From assembly GCF_031932625.1 (NCBI RefSeq), contig NZ_JAVSCK010000003.1:186001-250000 (forward strand): a stretch of 64,000 nucleotides of DNA. The letters are read 5' to 3'. The DNA is from Hwangdonia seohaensis (GTDB lineage: Bacteria > Bacteroidota > Bacteroidia > Flavobacteriales > Flavobacteriaceae). A program made the position numbers and the translations under genes. This document shows positions 1 to 8,693 of this stretch, in pieces. The number at the start of each line of letters is the position of its first letter. The stretch's first letter is position 1. The notes beneath the pieces were generated by a model. The model was not told where the DNA came from and searched no databases. It worked only from the letters and a program-made list of their open reading frames with translations.

Positions 1-620
1 CTAAAGCAACTAGCAACAAATGCAGGAATTATGGCTTTGTAGTATTCAACCGCGTGTTTGTGGTGTAGTATTTCTAAAGAAAATAAACTACCGCCCAAAG
101 GAGCTCCAAATAATGCAGTAAACCCTGAAGCCATTCCTGCTATACTTAAAGACCTTAACTCTTCACCTTTAAGTCGGAATAATTTACCTAACCAGGTGCC
201 TATCGAACCTGTTACTTGTACCAAGGGTGCTTCTGGCCCGAGACTTCCACCCGACGTAACACACAATAAGGATGAAAGTACCATTGAAGGATTGTTTTTG
301 GGGTCAAGTTTGCCCTTGTTAAATCTAATGTTGTTTACAATTAAATTTATTTCTCCTGGGTCACCAATAAAGTGAATTATTAAGCCTGCTAAAAAACCAC
401 AAATTGCCATTACAGGAATTACTTGCCAACCACTAAAAAAGGTTAGTTGGTGAGTCAGAAATTCAAGCCCAACCCAATAAGCGCCTGCTGTTATCCCACC
501 TACTAATCCAAGTAGAGCCCATAATAAAAAAGTCCGACTGAAAACGAAAGGATTAAATCGAACCGGTTGGTCTAAAATATTTAAATACGTTACTAATTTT
601 CTTCTTCGTTTTAATTTCAC
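1..620 (-). CDS. ClC-family chloride channel/antiporter, 3' part outside window
   Basis: The first 206 residues of a ClC-type anion channel or H+/anion antiporter, an inner-membrane protein; the rest lies left of the window. After a short basic N-terminus there are hydrophobic helices, then the selectivity-filter helix GGSLGPEAPLVQ and the helix GAPLGGSLFSLE, both hallmarks of the family. The position that carries the gating glutamate in the E. coli protein (GREGP) is Leu here (GSLGP), a pattern I associate with a GPEAP subgroup whose transport mode is less clear. The start is GTG at 618-620: an in-frame stop lies four codons upstream and no ATG is available. Family assignment is firm; ion and mechanism are not. 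Confidence 0.88.
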   Translation of the reverse strand, partial: MKLKRRRKLVTYLNILDQPVRFNPFVFSRTFLLWALLGLVGGITAGAYWVGLEFLTHQLTFFSGWQVIPVMAICGFLAGLIIHFIGDPGEINLIVNNIRFNKGKLDPKNNPSMVLSSLLCVTSGGSLGPEAPLVQVTGSIGTWLGKLFRLKGEELRSLSIAGMASGFTALFGAPLGGSLFSLEILHHKHAVEYYKAIIPAFVASCF

Positions 621-787
621 TTTTTCGTTTTATAAGGCATACAATGCAAAGATAAAATTCTGTTTCATTAATGAAATAAACCTGACAGCTTTTGAGACAA
701 CACAAGTGAATAATATGGGTTACTAAACGAATTTAGCTAATATTTCTGACAAATTTAAATACCCTAAATACAAAACCTCATATAACA

Positions 788-829
788 AAAAAGAGATTGT
801 CTAATAAGTTTAGACAACCTCTTTTTTTA
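788..829. terminator. Rho-independent terminator, bidirectional
   Basis: An A-tract, a 12-bp nearly perfect stem (GAGATTGTCTAA / TTAGACAACCTC) and a T-tract. It lies downstream of pruA on the minus strand. Its right arm resembles the outer arms of the large hairpin at 43095-43223. Confidence 0.8.
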
Positions 830-878
830 AATAATTTAGGTTTCTCTATTATGAGATTCCTGCGTCCGCAGGAATTTG

Positions 879-2507
879 TTACTCACCCAAAAACGGATAG
901 CGATAATCCACAGGCGTAACAAAGGTTTCTTTAATCATTCTAGGCGATACCCAACGCAATAAGTTTTGGGCGCTACCTGCTTTATCGTTTGTCCCAGATG
1001 CACGTGCCCCACCAAACGGTTGTTGCCCAACTACGGCACCCGTTGGTTTGTCGTTAATATAAAAATTTCCGGCGGCGTTTTGCAACGCTTCCGTAGCCTC
1101 GATAATCGCATATCTGTCGGTTGAAAGAACAGCGCCCGTTAAAGCGTATTCGCTAGTTTCGTCAACTAATTTTAAGGTTTCAGAATATTTGTTTTCATCA
1201 TACACATAAATAGTTATAATCGGGCCAAATAACTCAGTACACATGGTTTCGTACTTGGGGTTTGTGGTAACAATAACGGTTGGCTCAATAAAGTAGCCTT
1301 TGCTCTTATCGTAGTTTCCACCTGCAATAATTTCGGCATCCGCATCATTTTTGGCAGCGTCGATATAAGAGGCTAATTTATCAAAAGACCCTTCGTTAAT
1401 AACGGCTGTGATAAAGTTGCCCATATCTTCTGGCGATCCCATTTTGAAAGACTTCACATCTTCAAGCACGAATTTTTTAACATCGTCCCATAAATTAGAA
1501 GGAATATAAGCTCTTGAAGCGGCACTACATTTTTGACCTTGAAACTCGAAAGCACCTCTGGAAATAGCCGTAGCTACTTGTTTTGCAACGGCAGATTTAT
1601 GTGCGATAATAAAATCCTTTCCACCAGTTTCGCCCACTATTCTTGGGTAGGTTTTATAGTTTTCAATGTTATTTCCTATTTGTTTCCATAAGTTTTGAAA
1701 AACAGGGGTGGAGCCCGTGTAGTGCAATCCAGAAAAATGTGGACTCGCCATAACCGTATCGGTAATCATACCTGGGTTACCAAAAACCACATTGATAACA
1801 CCGGCAGGAACGCCAGCTTCTTTAAAAACATCCATAATCACTTTAGCCGAATATATTTGATTGTTACTTGGTTTCCACACCACAACATTCCCCATTAGCG
1901 CCATACACGCCGGTAAGTTTCCAGCAATGGCCGTAAAGTTAAAAGGCGTAACCGCATAGGTAAATCCTTCAAGTGGACGGTATTCAATACGGTTCCAAGC
2001 ATCGCTTGTGCTTTCTGGCTGATCGAGGTAAATATCGGTCATAAATTGCACGTTAAAACGTAAAAAGTCAATGAGCTCGCACGCCGCATCAATTTCCGCT
2101 TGATAAATATTTTTAGATTGCCCAATCATGGTCGCCGCATTTATTTTGGCACGGTAAGGGCCAGCAATCAATTCGGCTGCTTTTAAAAATATACCAGCAC
2201 GTTGTTCCCATGGCATTTGGCTCCAGCTTTTTCTGGCTTCAAGCGCGGTTACAATGGCTTCGTCAACGTGTTTCTTTTCTGCTAAATGATAAGTTCCAAC
2301 GATGTGTTTATGGTCGTGCGGAGGCGACATGGTCCTGGTGTTGCCCGTGGTTACATCTTTTCCGTTAATGTACATAGGTACATCAACTTGACTGTTAAAC
2401 ATGTCTTTGTATGCTTTTAAAACAGCGTCGCGCTCGGGCGTTCCCGGTGCATAGCTTTTAACTGGTTCATTTATAGCAACTGGTACGTTAAAAAATCCTT
2501 TTCCCAT
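879..2507 (-). CDS. pruA: L-glutamate gamma-semialdehyde dehydrogenase (P5C dehydrogenase)
   Basis: Oxidises L-glutamate 5-semialdehyde (from pyrroline-5-carboxylate) to glutamate with NAD+, the second step of proline breakdown, in the cytoplasm. At 542 residues it has the length of the monofunctional P5CDH family. The catalytic cysteine is at about residue 327 (motif GQKCSAASR) and the general-base glutamate at about 293 (VGETGGKDF). The NAD-binding stretch TPFNFTAIAGNLP is clear, as is the C-terminal PFGGARASGTNDK motif. It is not fused to a PutA domain and no proline dehydrogenase gene lies beside it. A TAAATTTG -7 box lies upstream and a strong terminator downstream, so it is probably transcribed alone. 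Confidence 0.95.
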   Translation of the reverse strand: MGKGFFNVPVAINEPVKSYAPGTPERDAVLKAYKDMFNSQVDVPMYINGKDVTTGNTRTMSPPHDHKHIVGTYHLAEKKHVDEAIVTALEARKSWSQMPWEQRAGIFLKAAELIAGPYRAKINAATMIGQSKNIYQAEIDAACELIDFLRFNVQFMTDIYLDQPESTSDAWNRIEYRPLEGFTYAVTPFNFTAIAGNLPACMALMGNVVVWKPSNNQIYSAKVIMDVFKEAGVPAGVINVVFGNPGMITDTVMASPHFSGLHYTGSTPVFQNLWKQIGNNIENYKTYPRIVGETGGKDFIIAHKSAVAKQVATAISRGAFEFQGQKCSAASRAYIPSNLWDDVKKFVLEDVKSFKMGSPEDMGNFITAVINEGSFDKLASYIDAAKNDADAEIIAGGNYDKSKGYFIEPTVIVTTNPKYETMCTELFGPIITIYVYDENKYSETLKLVDETSEYALTGAVLSTDRYAIIEATEALQNAAGNFYINDKPTGAVVGQQPFGGARASGTNDKAGSAQNLLRWVSPRMIKETFVTPVDYRYPFLGE

Positions 2508-2546
2508 TATTGTGTGTTTTTATTGGATTGTCAAAAAATTGAGCTG

Positions 2547-2554
2547 CAAATTTA
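2547..2554 (-). promoter_or_regulatory. -7 box (TAAATTTG) of pruA
   Basis: Matches the Bacteroidota TAnnTTTG -7 consensus, about 40 nt upstream of the pruA start. I see no good -33 element at the usual distance. Confidence 0.5.
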
Positions 2555-2654
2555 CGAATTTTATAGGCATTTTTAAATAGCATCGGTATTAAATTGAAGT
2601 TAATATTTATTTATTTTTTGTAAGTTGCCAAACCGTTTTAAGACTACAGCTTTT

Positions 2655-3380
2655 ATGTGTACAGTAACTTTAATTCCTAAAGGTGAAAATAATTTTGTGC
2701 TCACTTCAAATCGAGATGAAGCACCGAATAGAGTATCCTTAAAACCTGATTTTTACACTGTTAGCAATACCAAGCTATTGTTTCCAAAAGATGAATTATC
2801 CGGAGGCACATGGATTGGTGCGAGCGAAAAAAAAAGGGTGGTTTGTGTGCTTAATGGCGGATTTACTTACCATGAACGAAAAGCACCATACAGGTTGAGC
2901 AGAGGCGTAGTTGCTAACCACATTATGGTTGCCGACGATTTATATGATACCATTAATACATATAATTTTGTAGCCATTGAACCGTTTACCATGATAATTG
3001 TAGATTGGAGTAAGGGTTTGAAATTTTACGAGCTGGTTTGGGATGGCACCGATAAACATTTTAAAACATTGCCTTTAGAGCCTCAAATTTGGTCGTCGTC
3101 ATCGTTGTATTCCGAAGCTATGAAAACCGAACGTGTACAGTGGTTTGAAGGTTTTAAGGCGGAGCATGATTTGGATAAAGAATCATTGTTAATCTTTCAT
3201 ACAACAGCTGGAAAAAATAATGATGATTATGGTGTTATTATGGATCGTGGATTTGTAAAAACTACCAGCATCACACAAATTGAAAAGCTGAACAACACTG
3301 TAAAAATGCACTACGTAAATCTTTTAAACCATAGCGTTTCATCAAAAACATTTCATATCCCACAAACCGTTAATGAGTAA
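2655..3380 (+). CDS. NRDE (TANGO2-like) family protein
   Basis: A 241-residue cytoplasmic protein of the NRDE/TANGO2 family, named for the motif seen here as TSNRDEAPNR near residue 20. The protein begins MCTVTLIP; family members begin with Met-Cys, so I chose the ATG at 2655 rather than a start 30 nt upstream. GGTWIG and VCVLNGG are further family motifs. The biochemical role is not firmly known; the eukaryotic homologue is linked to Golgi organisation and lipid/haem handling. It overlaps the following gene by 8 bp, so the two are probably co-translated. Confidence 0.85.
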   Translation: MCTVTLIPKGENNFVLTSNRDEAPNRVSLKPDFYTVSNTKLLFPKDELSGGTWIGASEKKRVVCVLNGGFTYHERKAPYRLSRGVVANHIMVADDLYDTINTYNFVAIEPFTMIIVDWSKGLKFYELVWDGTDKHFKTLPLEPQIWSSSSLYSEAMKTERVQWFEGFKAEHDLDKESLLIFHTTAGKNNDDYGVIMDRGFVKTTSITQIEKLNNTVKMHYVNLLNHSVSSKTFHIPQTVNE

Positions 3381-4362
3381 TTCCGGTATTATTTTAACCC
3401 TCGCTTATCCAGAAACCGTTGTTATGATTTCTGAAGAGTGGTTCTCGCCATATCTACGCTTTATTGGGGTTGGTAAAAAGAATTATTTGCGCGCAGGACA
3501 TGCCGCTTTGGTGTTGATTAACAAAGAAACGGGTGTTTTGGAATACCACGATTTCGGACGCTATATTACGCCCGAACCCAACGGACGCGTGCGTGGAAAC
3601 GATACCGATAACGAATTGCATTTTCCATTAAAAGCCGAGATTGAAGAGGATAGCATTGTAAATTTAGATGCAATATTGGAGTTTTTGGGCACACACCCCA
3701 AATTAACACATGGTGATGGTAAAATGATCGCTTCGGTTTGTAATGCCATAAATTACCAAAAGGCTCGAATCCATATTACCAACAAGCAAAACAAGCATTT
3801 TATTAAATATGCGGCATTTATTAAAAACGGTTGCAATTGCGCACGTTTTGTAACCGATACCTTGATTGCTTCGATAACGGATTCTAAAATTAAAAAGACA
3901 CTAAAAAACTCGAAGTGGTTTACACCAAGTACGGTGGGCAATGTGTTGTTAGCTGATACTGAAAATCAGGTTTTTGAGGTATCGGAAACTGGTAATATCT
4001 CAAAATTTAAAGGCTCGCAACAAAGCGAAAATGTACGCTGCTTTTTAGACAAATTGAAAGACCATAAAGTCAATTTAGTTGGCACCCAAATACCAAAACC
4101 TGTTGATGGTTTACATGAAAAAGCGCAATGGCTTTCCGGAATTGCTGCCGGGGCGTGGTTTGAGCTGCATGATTTGGGAAGTAAAACCGAATATCGTTTT
4201 AGGCGTATTTCACCTTATGGGCATATCGACTGCGACGCCGTTTTTAAAGTTGAAGACAGGGCTTTTGATTGCAACTCAGCGTACCAATTTGTGCATTATT
4301 CCAATTGTAAGTTTTTCAATGTGGAGCAAAATGGACGGGTTTTTAGGTTTGAAAAATTATAG
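3373..4362 (+). CDS. Conserved protein of unknown function coupled to NRDE protein (DUF6695-like)
   Basis: A 329-residue soluble protein without signal peptide or membrane segment. The N-terminal half has RAGHAALVLINK, EYHDFGRYITP and a Cys-containing NGCNCARFVTDTLI stretch, which together look like a cysteine/histidine hydrolase fold of the kind found in DUF4105- or NlpC-like proteins; this is inference. The C-terminal half is beta-rich. I recall a flavobacterial family called DUF6695 that resembles it but could not check. The start overlaps the NRDE gene by 8 bp, an arrangement that argues for a functional pair. Confidence 0.7.
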   Translation: MSNSGIILTLAYPETVVMISEEWFSPYLRFIGVGKKNYLRAGHAALVLINKETGVLEYHDFGRYITPEPNGRVRGNDTDNELHFPLKAEIEEDSIVNLDAILEFLGTHPKLTHGDGKMIASVCNAINYQKARIHITNKQNKHFIKYAAFIKNGCNCARFVTDTLIASITDSKIKKTLKNSKWFTPSTVGNVLLADTENQVFEVSETGNISKFKGSQQSENVRCFLDKLKDHKVNLVGTQIPKPVDGLHEKAQWLSGIAAGAWFELHDLGSKTEYRFRRISPYGHIDCDAVFKVEDRAFDCNSAYQFVHYSNCKFFNVEQNGRVFRFEKL

Positions 4363-4380
4363 TAATTAAGTTGTGCTTTT

Positions 4381-5019
4381 TTAAATAACAAGTAGGTAGT
4401 CAGAGATGATTTCACAAAGTCTTTCTGACCATACAAAGCCTGTAGACGAAGCATCAAGACCAAACCAGCCTAACCCAACAGATAAATATAACTGCTTTCT
4501 TATGTGCTCAATTTTGTTTAAGTCAGTTTCTCTCCAATATATAATTGCATTGATATCGCTCATTGGCAATTTTTCAATAATAAATGTAGTTCTCCAAAAT
4601 TCGTCTTTTGAAATTAAATCATTTCCAAATAGATAGATTGCCTTACCAACTAATTGTGCTTTGGATTTTGTTTCTAAGTTGTCAATTATGGAAATTAACT
4701 TTTCACCAGCATCTTTTTGATACTCATCATCTTGAAGATTCTTAATTAAATTCTCTCTTTGTTTAGCAGATAATTTTGCAGATTCATTTAAGAAATGCAA
4801 TAATTAATTAAGAAATCTATAATCTCTGATAGCTATGCCCGCTTTCCAAAATCCTGTTGCAACATTTATAATTGGGATTTCTTTTAAGATTCCATCTGAT
4901 AAGATTTTATCAATTCCCATTTCTAATACATCCGCTCCAATTTCTTTTAATTCAGTTTTTGAAATAGTGTCAACTAATGATGTAGATAGCTCTTTTTTTT
5001 CTTCGTTTTCTGATTCCAA
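4381..5019 (-). pseudogene. Small conserved protein, split by an in-frame TAA
   Basis: Two open stretches lie in the same frame. Codons from 5019 encode 71 residues (ending RDYRFLN), then a TAA at 4804-4806, then the same frame continues as LLHFLNESAKL for about 140 residues to 4381. Read through, the product is 212 residues, with a hydrophobic stretch (LKEIPIINVATGFWKAG) followed by helical sequence. I recall a widespread small family with the order SLKKIPLV...LLxFLNE, in which a residue such as Lys would replace the stop (TAA from AAA). There is no ATG at the 5' end; the only candidate is a TTG at 5017-5019 that coincides with a TAAATTTG -7 box. Function unknown; members often sit in accessory regions. 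Confidence 0.65.
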
Positions 5020-5238
5020 ATTTATATTAGTTATTTCGCAACTAAGATATGTTAAAGAATTTCAAAAAGAAAATTTGGATATTATTTTTCCGTGTTAAGG
5101 ATTGATGCCCTTCGACAAGTTCAGGGTAAACTCATCCTTTTTAAAAATTGAAGAGCTATTAATATTGCTCTGAAGTAAGCATTAACAGATTACCATATCG
5201 CTCACCCCTCACAATGATGATGTGTTTGGTTTTTTTAG

Positions 5239-6414
5239 CTATTCGAAAACTATCTTCTCTAATTCAATAGACTTTTTAACACTTTGATTGTTTAAAAATA
5301 CAACCGTTATTCTCTGTTTGTTTTTAAAACTGTACCCATTCAAATAGCCAAAACAGTCTTCGTTAATGTTGTTGGTAGAAACATTATTAATTGATAAAAT
5401 TTTATCGCCAGAGCGCATTCCTAAATGATATGCTTCTGAGTTATCCAGCACCCACTTTACTTTGTAACACCTATTTTGTATGGCAACATCAAATCCAAAT
5501 GTTTTAAATGGTTCAATATTTTGGTTTGGTTTGTAAGGTTTAAAATAAAACCACCCGTTTTTATAATCGAGAGTTACAGCACCATATTTTAAAATGCGTG
5601 CTCCAATTCGTGGTGCGCTAATTTTAGAAAATTGCGAATAAAAGTTAATAAATGTTGTACTGCCTAATTGTAAACTTTTCACTTTTTCTTTGTAACGGTT
5701 GGAGATTTTTATATCGTCCATTGAAACGCCAAAAGAGAATTCTCCAGTAAATTTAAGAGCTTCGTTTGGGTTTGATTTAGTTAGCCTTTTTTCCACGTCG
5801 CTAGTTTTTGGGCTGTAAAAATCGCCAGAACCAGAATCGAATTCTATATATTCTTTTTTGCCATTTAGTCTTAATTGTAGGTTAGGCAATCCGCGATGGC
5901 TTAATTTTAATTTTGTTCTGTTGTTTTTATTAACATCAACAGCCTTTTCATTTTCTTTAAGTCGAAAGGTTTTTGTAGCATAATTAAAATGTAAAATGAC
6001 TTTATCGAAAAAATCTCGCCCAATCATTCCGTCTAATTCAAAACAGCTGTAAGGATATTTACTATGCAAATCGCTTACAATGGCTTTTCGGTTTTTAAAT
6101 GACCAGTTGCCAAGTTTAATTTCTGGAACCGTTACTGATTTTATTTCAACTTCTTTTCTGTTAATGTCTACAATAGTGATAGATTTTGTTTGGTTGAAAT
6201 TAAATTGGTTTTGAACCTCTTCTGAAATTTCAAAAATGCCTCCCGTGTCGACAAGAAATCTGAACGTTTTATTGCCAATTTGAACGGGAATAATTATTTT
6301 TTCTTTAATGAGCTCGAAAGACATTTTTCCGGTGTCATTATTTTTTTCAATTTTTTGGGTGTTTGCTTTTTGAATAACAAAACATAGTGCTATAAGAAAA
6401 GTTGCTAATTTCAT
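5239..6414 (-). CDS. Secreted retropepsin-like aspartyl protease with C-terminal PDZ domain
   Basis: 391 residues with an N-terminal signal peptide (about residues 1-19), so it is exported. Two retropepsin-like halves follow: the first aspartate is in FLVDTGG near residue 55 and the second in EFDSGSGD near residue 194. A PDZ domain closes the protein (about 310-385), with DNSEAYHLGMRSGDKILSIN as its peptide-groove region. The second motif is DSG rather than DTG. The protein is a paralogue of the one at 61015-62349, with the same architecture. Substrate unknown; periplasmic or outer-membrane-linked proteolysis is likely. Confidence 0.85.
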   Translation of the reverse strand: MKLATFLIALCFVIQKANTQKIEKNNDTGKMSFELIKEKIIIPVQIGNKTFRFLVDTGGIFEISEEVQNQFNFNQTKSITIVDINRKEVEIKSVTVPEIKLGNWSFKNRKAIVSDLHSKYPYSCFELDGMIGRDFFDKVILHFNYATKTFRLKENEKAVDVNKNNRTKLKLSHRGLPNLQLRLNGKKEYIEFDSGSGDFYSPKTSDVEKRLTKSNPNEALKFTGEFSFGVSMDDIKISNRYKEKVKSLQLGSTTFINFYSQFSKISAPRIGARILKYGAVTLDYKNGWFYFKPYKPNQNIEPFKTFGFDVAIQNRCYKVKWVLDNSEAYHLGMRSGDKILSINNVSTNNINEDCFGYLNGYSFKNKQRITVVFLNNQSVKKSIELEKIVFE

Positions 6415-6590
6415 TTTTTGAATTTAGGATGTAATTATTCAAACATATTGATAAATACATTTATGACGTATTTACTGTAGGATATGTTCAATCTCAAATA
6501 TAAACAAATGCTAGTTAAAAAATTATTGATAAGAATTAAACGGATTTGAAAACGGCTGCAAACTGAAAACTGTTCACTACAAACTAACCC

Positions 6591-6700
6591 GCGTTAGGGA
6601 TTGAGGTATTTGTTGGAGCTCGCCGACGCAGGAGGAAGCGACTACCGAAAGCCCGACCACTTGCCCTGAGCGCAGTCGAAGGGTTGTGGTAACGCCCAAA
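6591..6700 (+). ncRNA. Dispersed structured element, copy A
   Basis: The outer stem is GCGTTA (6591-6596) with TAACGC (6690-6695). Core sequences are GCGTTAGGGATTGA, CGAAAGCCCGACC and TAACGCCCAAA. The second hairpin is closed by ACCAC/GTGGT and contains the palindrome CCCTGAGCGCAGTCGAAGGG, a repeat found alone elsewhere in the window. It lies between apaG and the retropepsin gene, on the opposite strand to both. It may be an RNA or a mobile palindromic element; the Rfam motif Flavo-1 is one candidate that I could not check. Confidence 0.55.
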
Positions 6701-6735
6701 TGCTTGATATTTTAAACTGAAATGGATAATGAAGA

Positions 6736-6755
6736 CCCTTCGACTGCGCTTAGGG
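6736..6755. repeat. Dispersed CTTCGACTGCGCTCAGG-type palindrome
   Basis: CCCTTCGACTGCGCTTAGGG, an imperfect palindrome. Relatives lie at about 5107-5124, 6664-6683, 25687-25735, 28435-28455, 41166-41275 and 43129-43183. It sits between the apaG stop codon and element copy A. Confidence 0.7.
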
Positions 6756-6771
6756 TGACATTGCGAATACG

Positions 6772-7158
6772 TTAGTTTATCGCAAAAGGCGCACTTAACT
6801 TAAAGGTTGGAATGGTAACCTGAAACTTTTTTGTGGTGGTGAAGTTTACCATGTTGTAATGGCCTTTCATAGCGCCAAAAGGCGAAGTTAACAAACAGCC
6901 CGAAGAATAGGTGTGCGATTCGCCCGGTTTTAAAACGGGTTTTTCGCCAATTACGCCTTCGCCGGAAACGATTTCAACATTGTTTAAGGCATCCATAATT
7001 TCCCAATGGCGCGCGTTAAGCTGCACCGAATCTTTACTTTGATTTTCGATGGTTACGGTATAGCCAAAGGCGTACTGGGTTTTATAATTTTTATAAAATG
7101 AGCCTTCGAAATTGGTTTCGACCGAAATTTTTATGCCACTCGTAACTTGTTGAACCAT
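6772..7158 (-). CDS. apaG: ApaG domain protein
   Basis: A 128-residue single-domain ApaG protein with a fibronectin-III-like fold. The family motifs are clear: YAFGYTVTIENQS, LNARHWEIMDA, GEGVIGEKPVLKPGE and the Gly-rich SPFGAMKGHYNM. The bacterial protein was named from its position beside apaH and has been linked to Co2+ resistance and Mg2+ efflux; the mechanism remains unclear. Here there is no apaH next to it. It is downstream of the T9SS plug gene in the same direction, separated by about 117 bp. Confidence 0.93.
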   Translation of the reverse strand: MVQQVTSGIKISVETNFEGSFYKNYKTQYAFGYTVTIENQSKDSVQLNARHWEIMDALNNVEIVSGEGVIGEKPVLKPGESHTYSSGCLLTSPFGAMKGHYNMVNFTTTKKFQVTIPTFKLSAPFAIN

Positions 7159-7275
7159 GTTAACTATTGATATACAATGCGTTTAGTCGGCTAAAATAAT
7201 GAATATTACACGAGAATAACAAAATTTAACATCAACGATTGAAAATATTAGTTGAATGGTATTTTAATCGGGCTG

Positions 7276-8523
7276 TTAGTTGGAGATATTTACGGAGTTG
7301 CCTTCGCCCAAACCGATAATTTTATCGTAGCGTGCACCCAAATCGCGGTAATATACAATAACTTTATAATTGTTTTCGGTTTGGTAAAAATTGCCGCTTA
7401 TGGCACCTTCGTCCAGCTTGTTGTTATTTACAGCCACGTATTTGTAGTTGTAAAATCCTTGTTTTAGTAATAGCGGTTTTGTGAATACTTTATTGTACTC
7501 ATCGTAAATCATTTTGGTGCTTTCATTAATAGCGTAATTGTTAAAGTTACCGTATATATGTATGGTTTTGTCTTTTAAGCCCTCATTTGCCAATAACGAA
7601 AAATGCACCCAAACATAATCGGCCTCAATACTCGGATCGTCGGCATCAATATTGGTTATTAAATAATTGCCGTTAATATCGGGGTTATAGGTGTAGGGTT
7701 TGCTGGCTCTTTCGGTATTTGTAAATAAATAGTTGTGGTACAGGTCTTGTAAATCTATTTGCCTTACACCTATATTGGCGGCCCTAATATCCTTGTTTTC
7801 AAAATACAGATATTCGTTTCCGCCCCAAAAACTAGACTCGGTATCGTATTTGTAAATCAGTTTGTTGCCAATGGTGTATTGTGGTTTTAAATCTTGAATG
7901 GCCGTATTTAAATTGTTGTTTTGCACAACCAAGGTTTTTACATTTTGCTTGGGGTTGTTAAATTGCATGCTGTTTGATAAAATAACAATATCCACACGCT
8001 GTTTTTCTTCAATAAACTGTACATCCCTTGAGCGTTTTATGCTAACGCCAACATTGGTTTTGTCTTCGTAAATCATAAATTTTCTTGAGAAAACAAGCGC
8101 GTCGTCATCATTAAAAACACTTAACAGATAATTGCCGGAAACCTTTAAGCGTTTGGTTTGTGCGTTAGGAATGGTGAGTTTATAGTGCGAGTATATTTGA
8201 TAGGTGTTTAGGGAATTCTCGTAATTTCGGATGCGCTGATTGTCGAACCCATCCAAATATTCAGATTTTACTAAAATGGAAGGTGTCCAATCAAAATTAA
8301 AATGCTCGATTTTATAGTAATAATCTTCTTCATCGCCATTTAGCGCATCAAATTCCAACACTACGTATTCCCCAAGTTTTAAAATTGGGAGTTGACTTTC
8401 TTTTGTGTTGCTTTTAAAAGCAATGGTTTTAATATAATCTGGTGGGTGAACTTCCTGTATTTGACCAAAGTGATTTTGGGGAAACCATGTGATAATTAAA
8501 AATAGGATAAGATTAAATCTCAT
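7276..8523 (-). CDS. Type IX secretion plug protein (DUF5103)
   Basis: 415 residues with a signal peptide ending near FGQ (residue 20). It matches the DUF5103 family, whose Flavobacterium johnsoniae member is the periplasmic Plug that seals the SprA translocon when PorV is absent. Recognisable segments are PPDYIKTIAF near the N-terminus, EEDYYYKIEHFNFDW, and the C-terminal IHIYGNFNNY and KQGFYNYKY. Finding it implies that the organism has a type IX secretion system, although no other T9SS gene lies in this window. A TAAATTTG -7 box sits upstream. Confidence 0.85.
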   Translation of the reverse strand: MRFNLILFLIITWFPQNHFGQIQEVHPPDYIKTIAFKSNTKESQLPILKLGEYVVLEFDALNGDEEDYYYKIEHFNFDWTPSILVKSEYLDGFDNQRIRNYENSLNTYQIYSHYKLTIPNAQTKRLKVSGNYLLSVFNDDDALVFSRKFMIYEDKTNVGVSIKRSRDVQFIEEKQRVDIVILSNSMQFNNPKQNVKTLVVQNNNLNTAIQDLKPQYTIGNKLIYKYDTESSFWGGNEYLYFENKDIRAANIGVRQIDLQDLYHNYLFTNTERASKPYTYNPDINGNYLITNIDADDPSIEADYVWVHFSLLANEGLKDKTIHIYGNFNNYAINESTKMIYDEYNKVFTKPLLLKQGFYNYKYVAVNNNKLDEGAISGNFYQTENNYKVIVYYRDLGARYDKIIGLGEGNSVNISN

Positions 8524-8552
8524 TTTTTGCAGTAGTTTTTCGTAAATATAAA

Positions 8553-8560
8553 CAAATTTA
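8553..8560 (-). promoter_or_regulatory. -7 box (TAAATTTG) of the DUF5103 gene
   Basis: Agrees with TAnnTTTG and lies 29 nt upstream of the ATG on the minus strand. Confidence 0.5.
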
Positions 8561-8647
8561 ATGCCTGAATATTGCGATTGAACTTTAAGTAAACGTTTGC
8601 GTGCAAAATTATGTTTAAATTATTATGAAAACTGTATATTTAATTTG

Positions 8648-8655
8648 TATTTTTG
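8648..8655 (+). promoter_or_regulatory. -7 box (TATTTTTG) of the nqr operon
   Basis: A full TAnnTTTG match, 38 nt before the chosen nqrA ATG at 8694. It makes the longer possible start at 8625 unlikely, since that codon would precede the transcript start. Confidence 0.6.
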
Positions 8656-8693
8656 CCCCGATTTTTAGACAACTAACTTCAATAAAAATAAAT

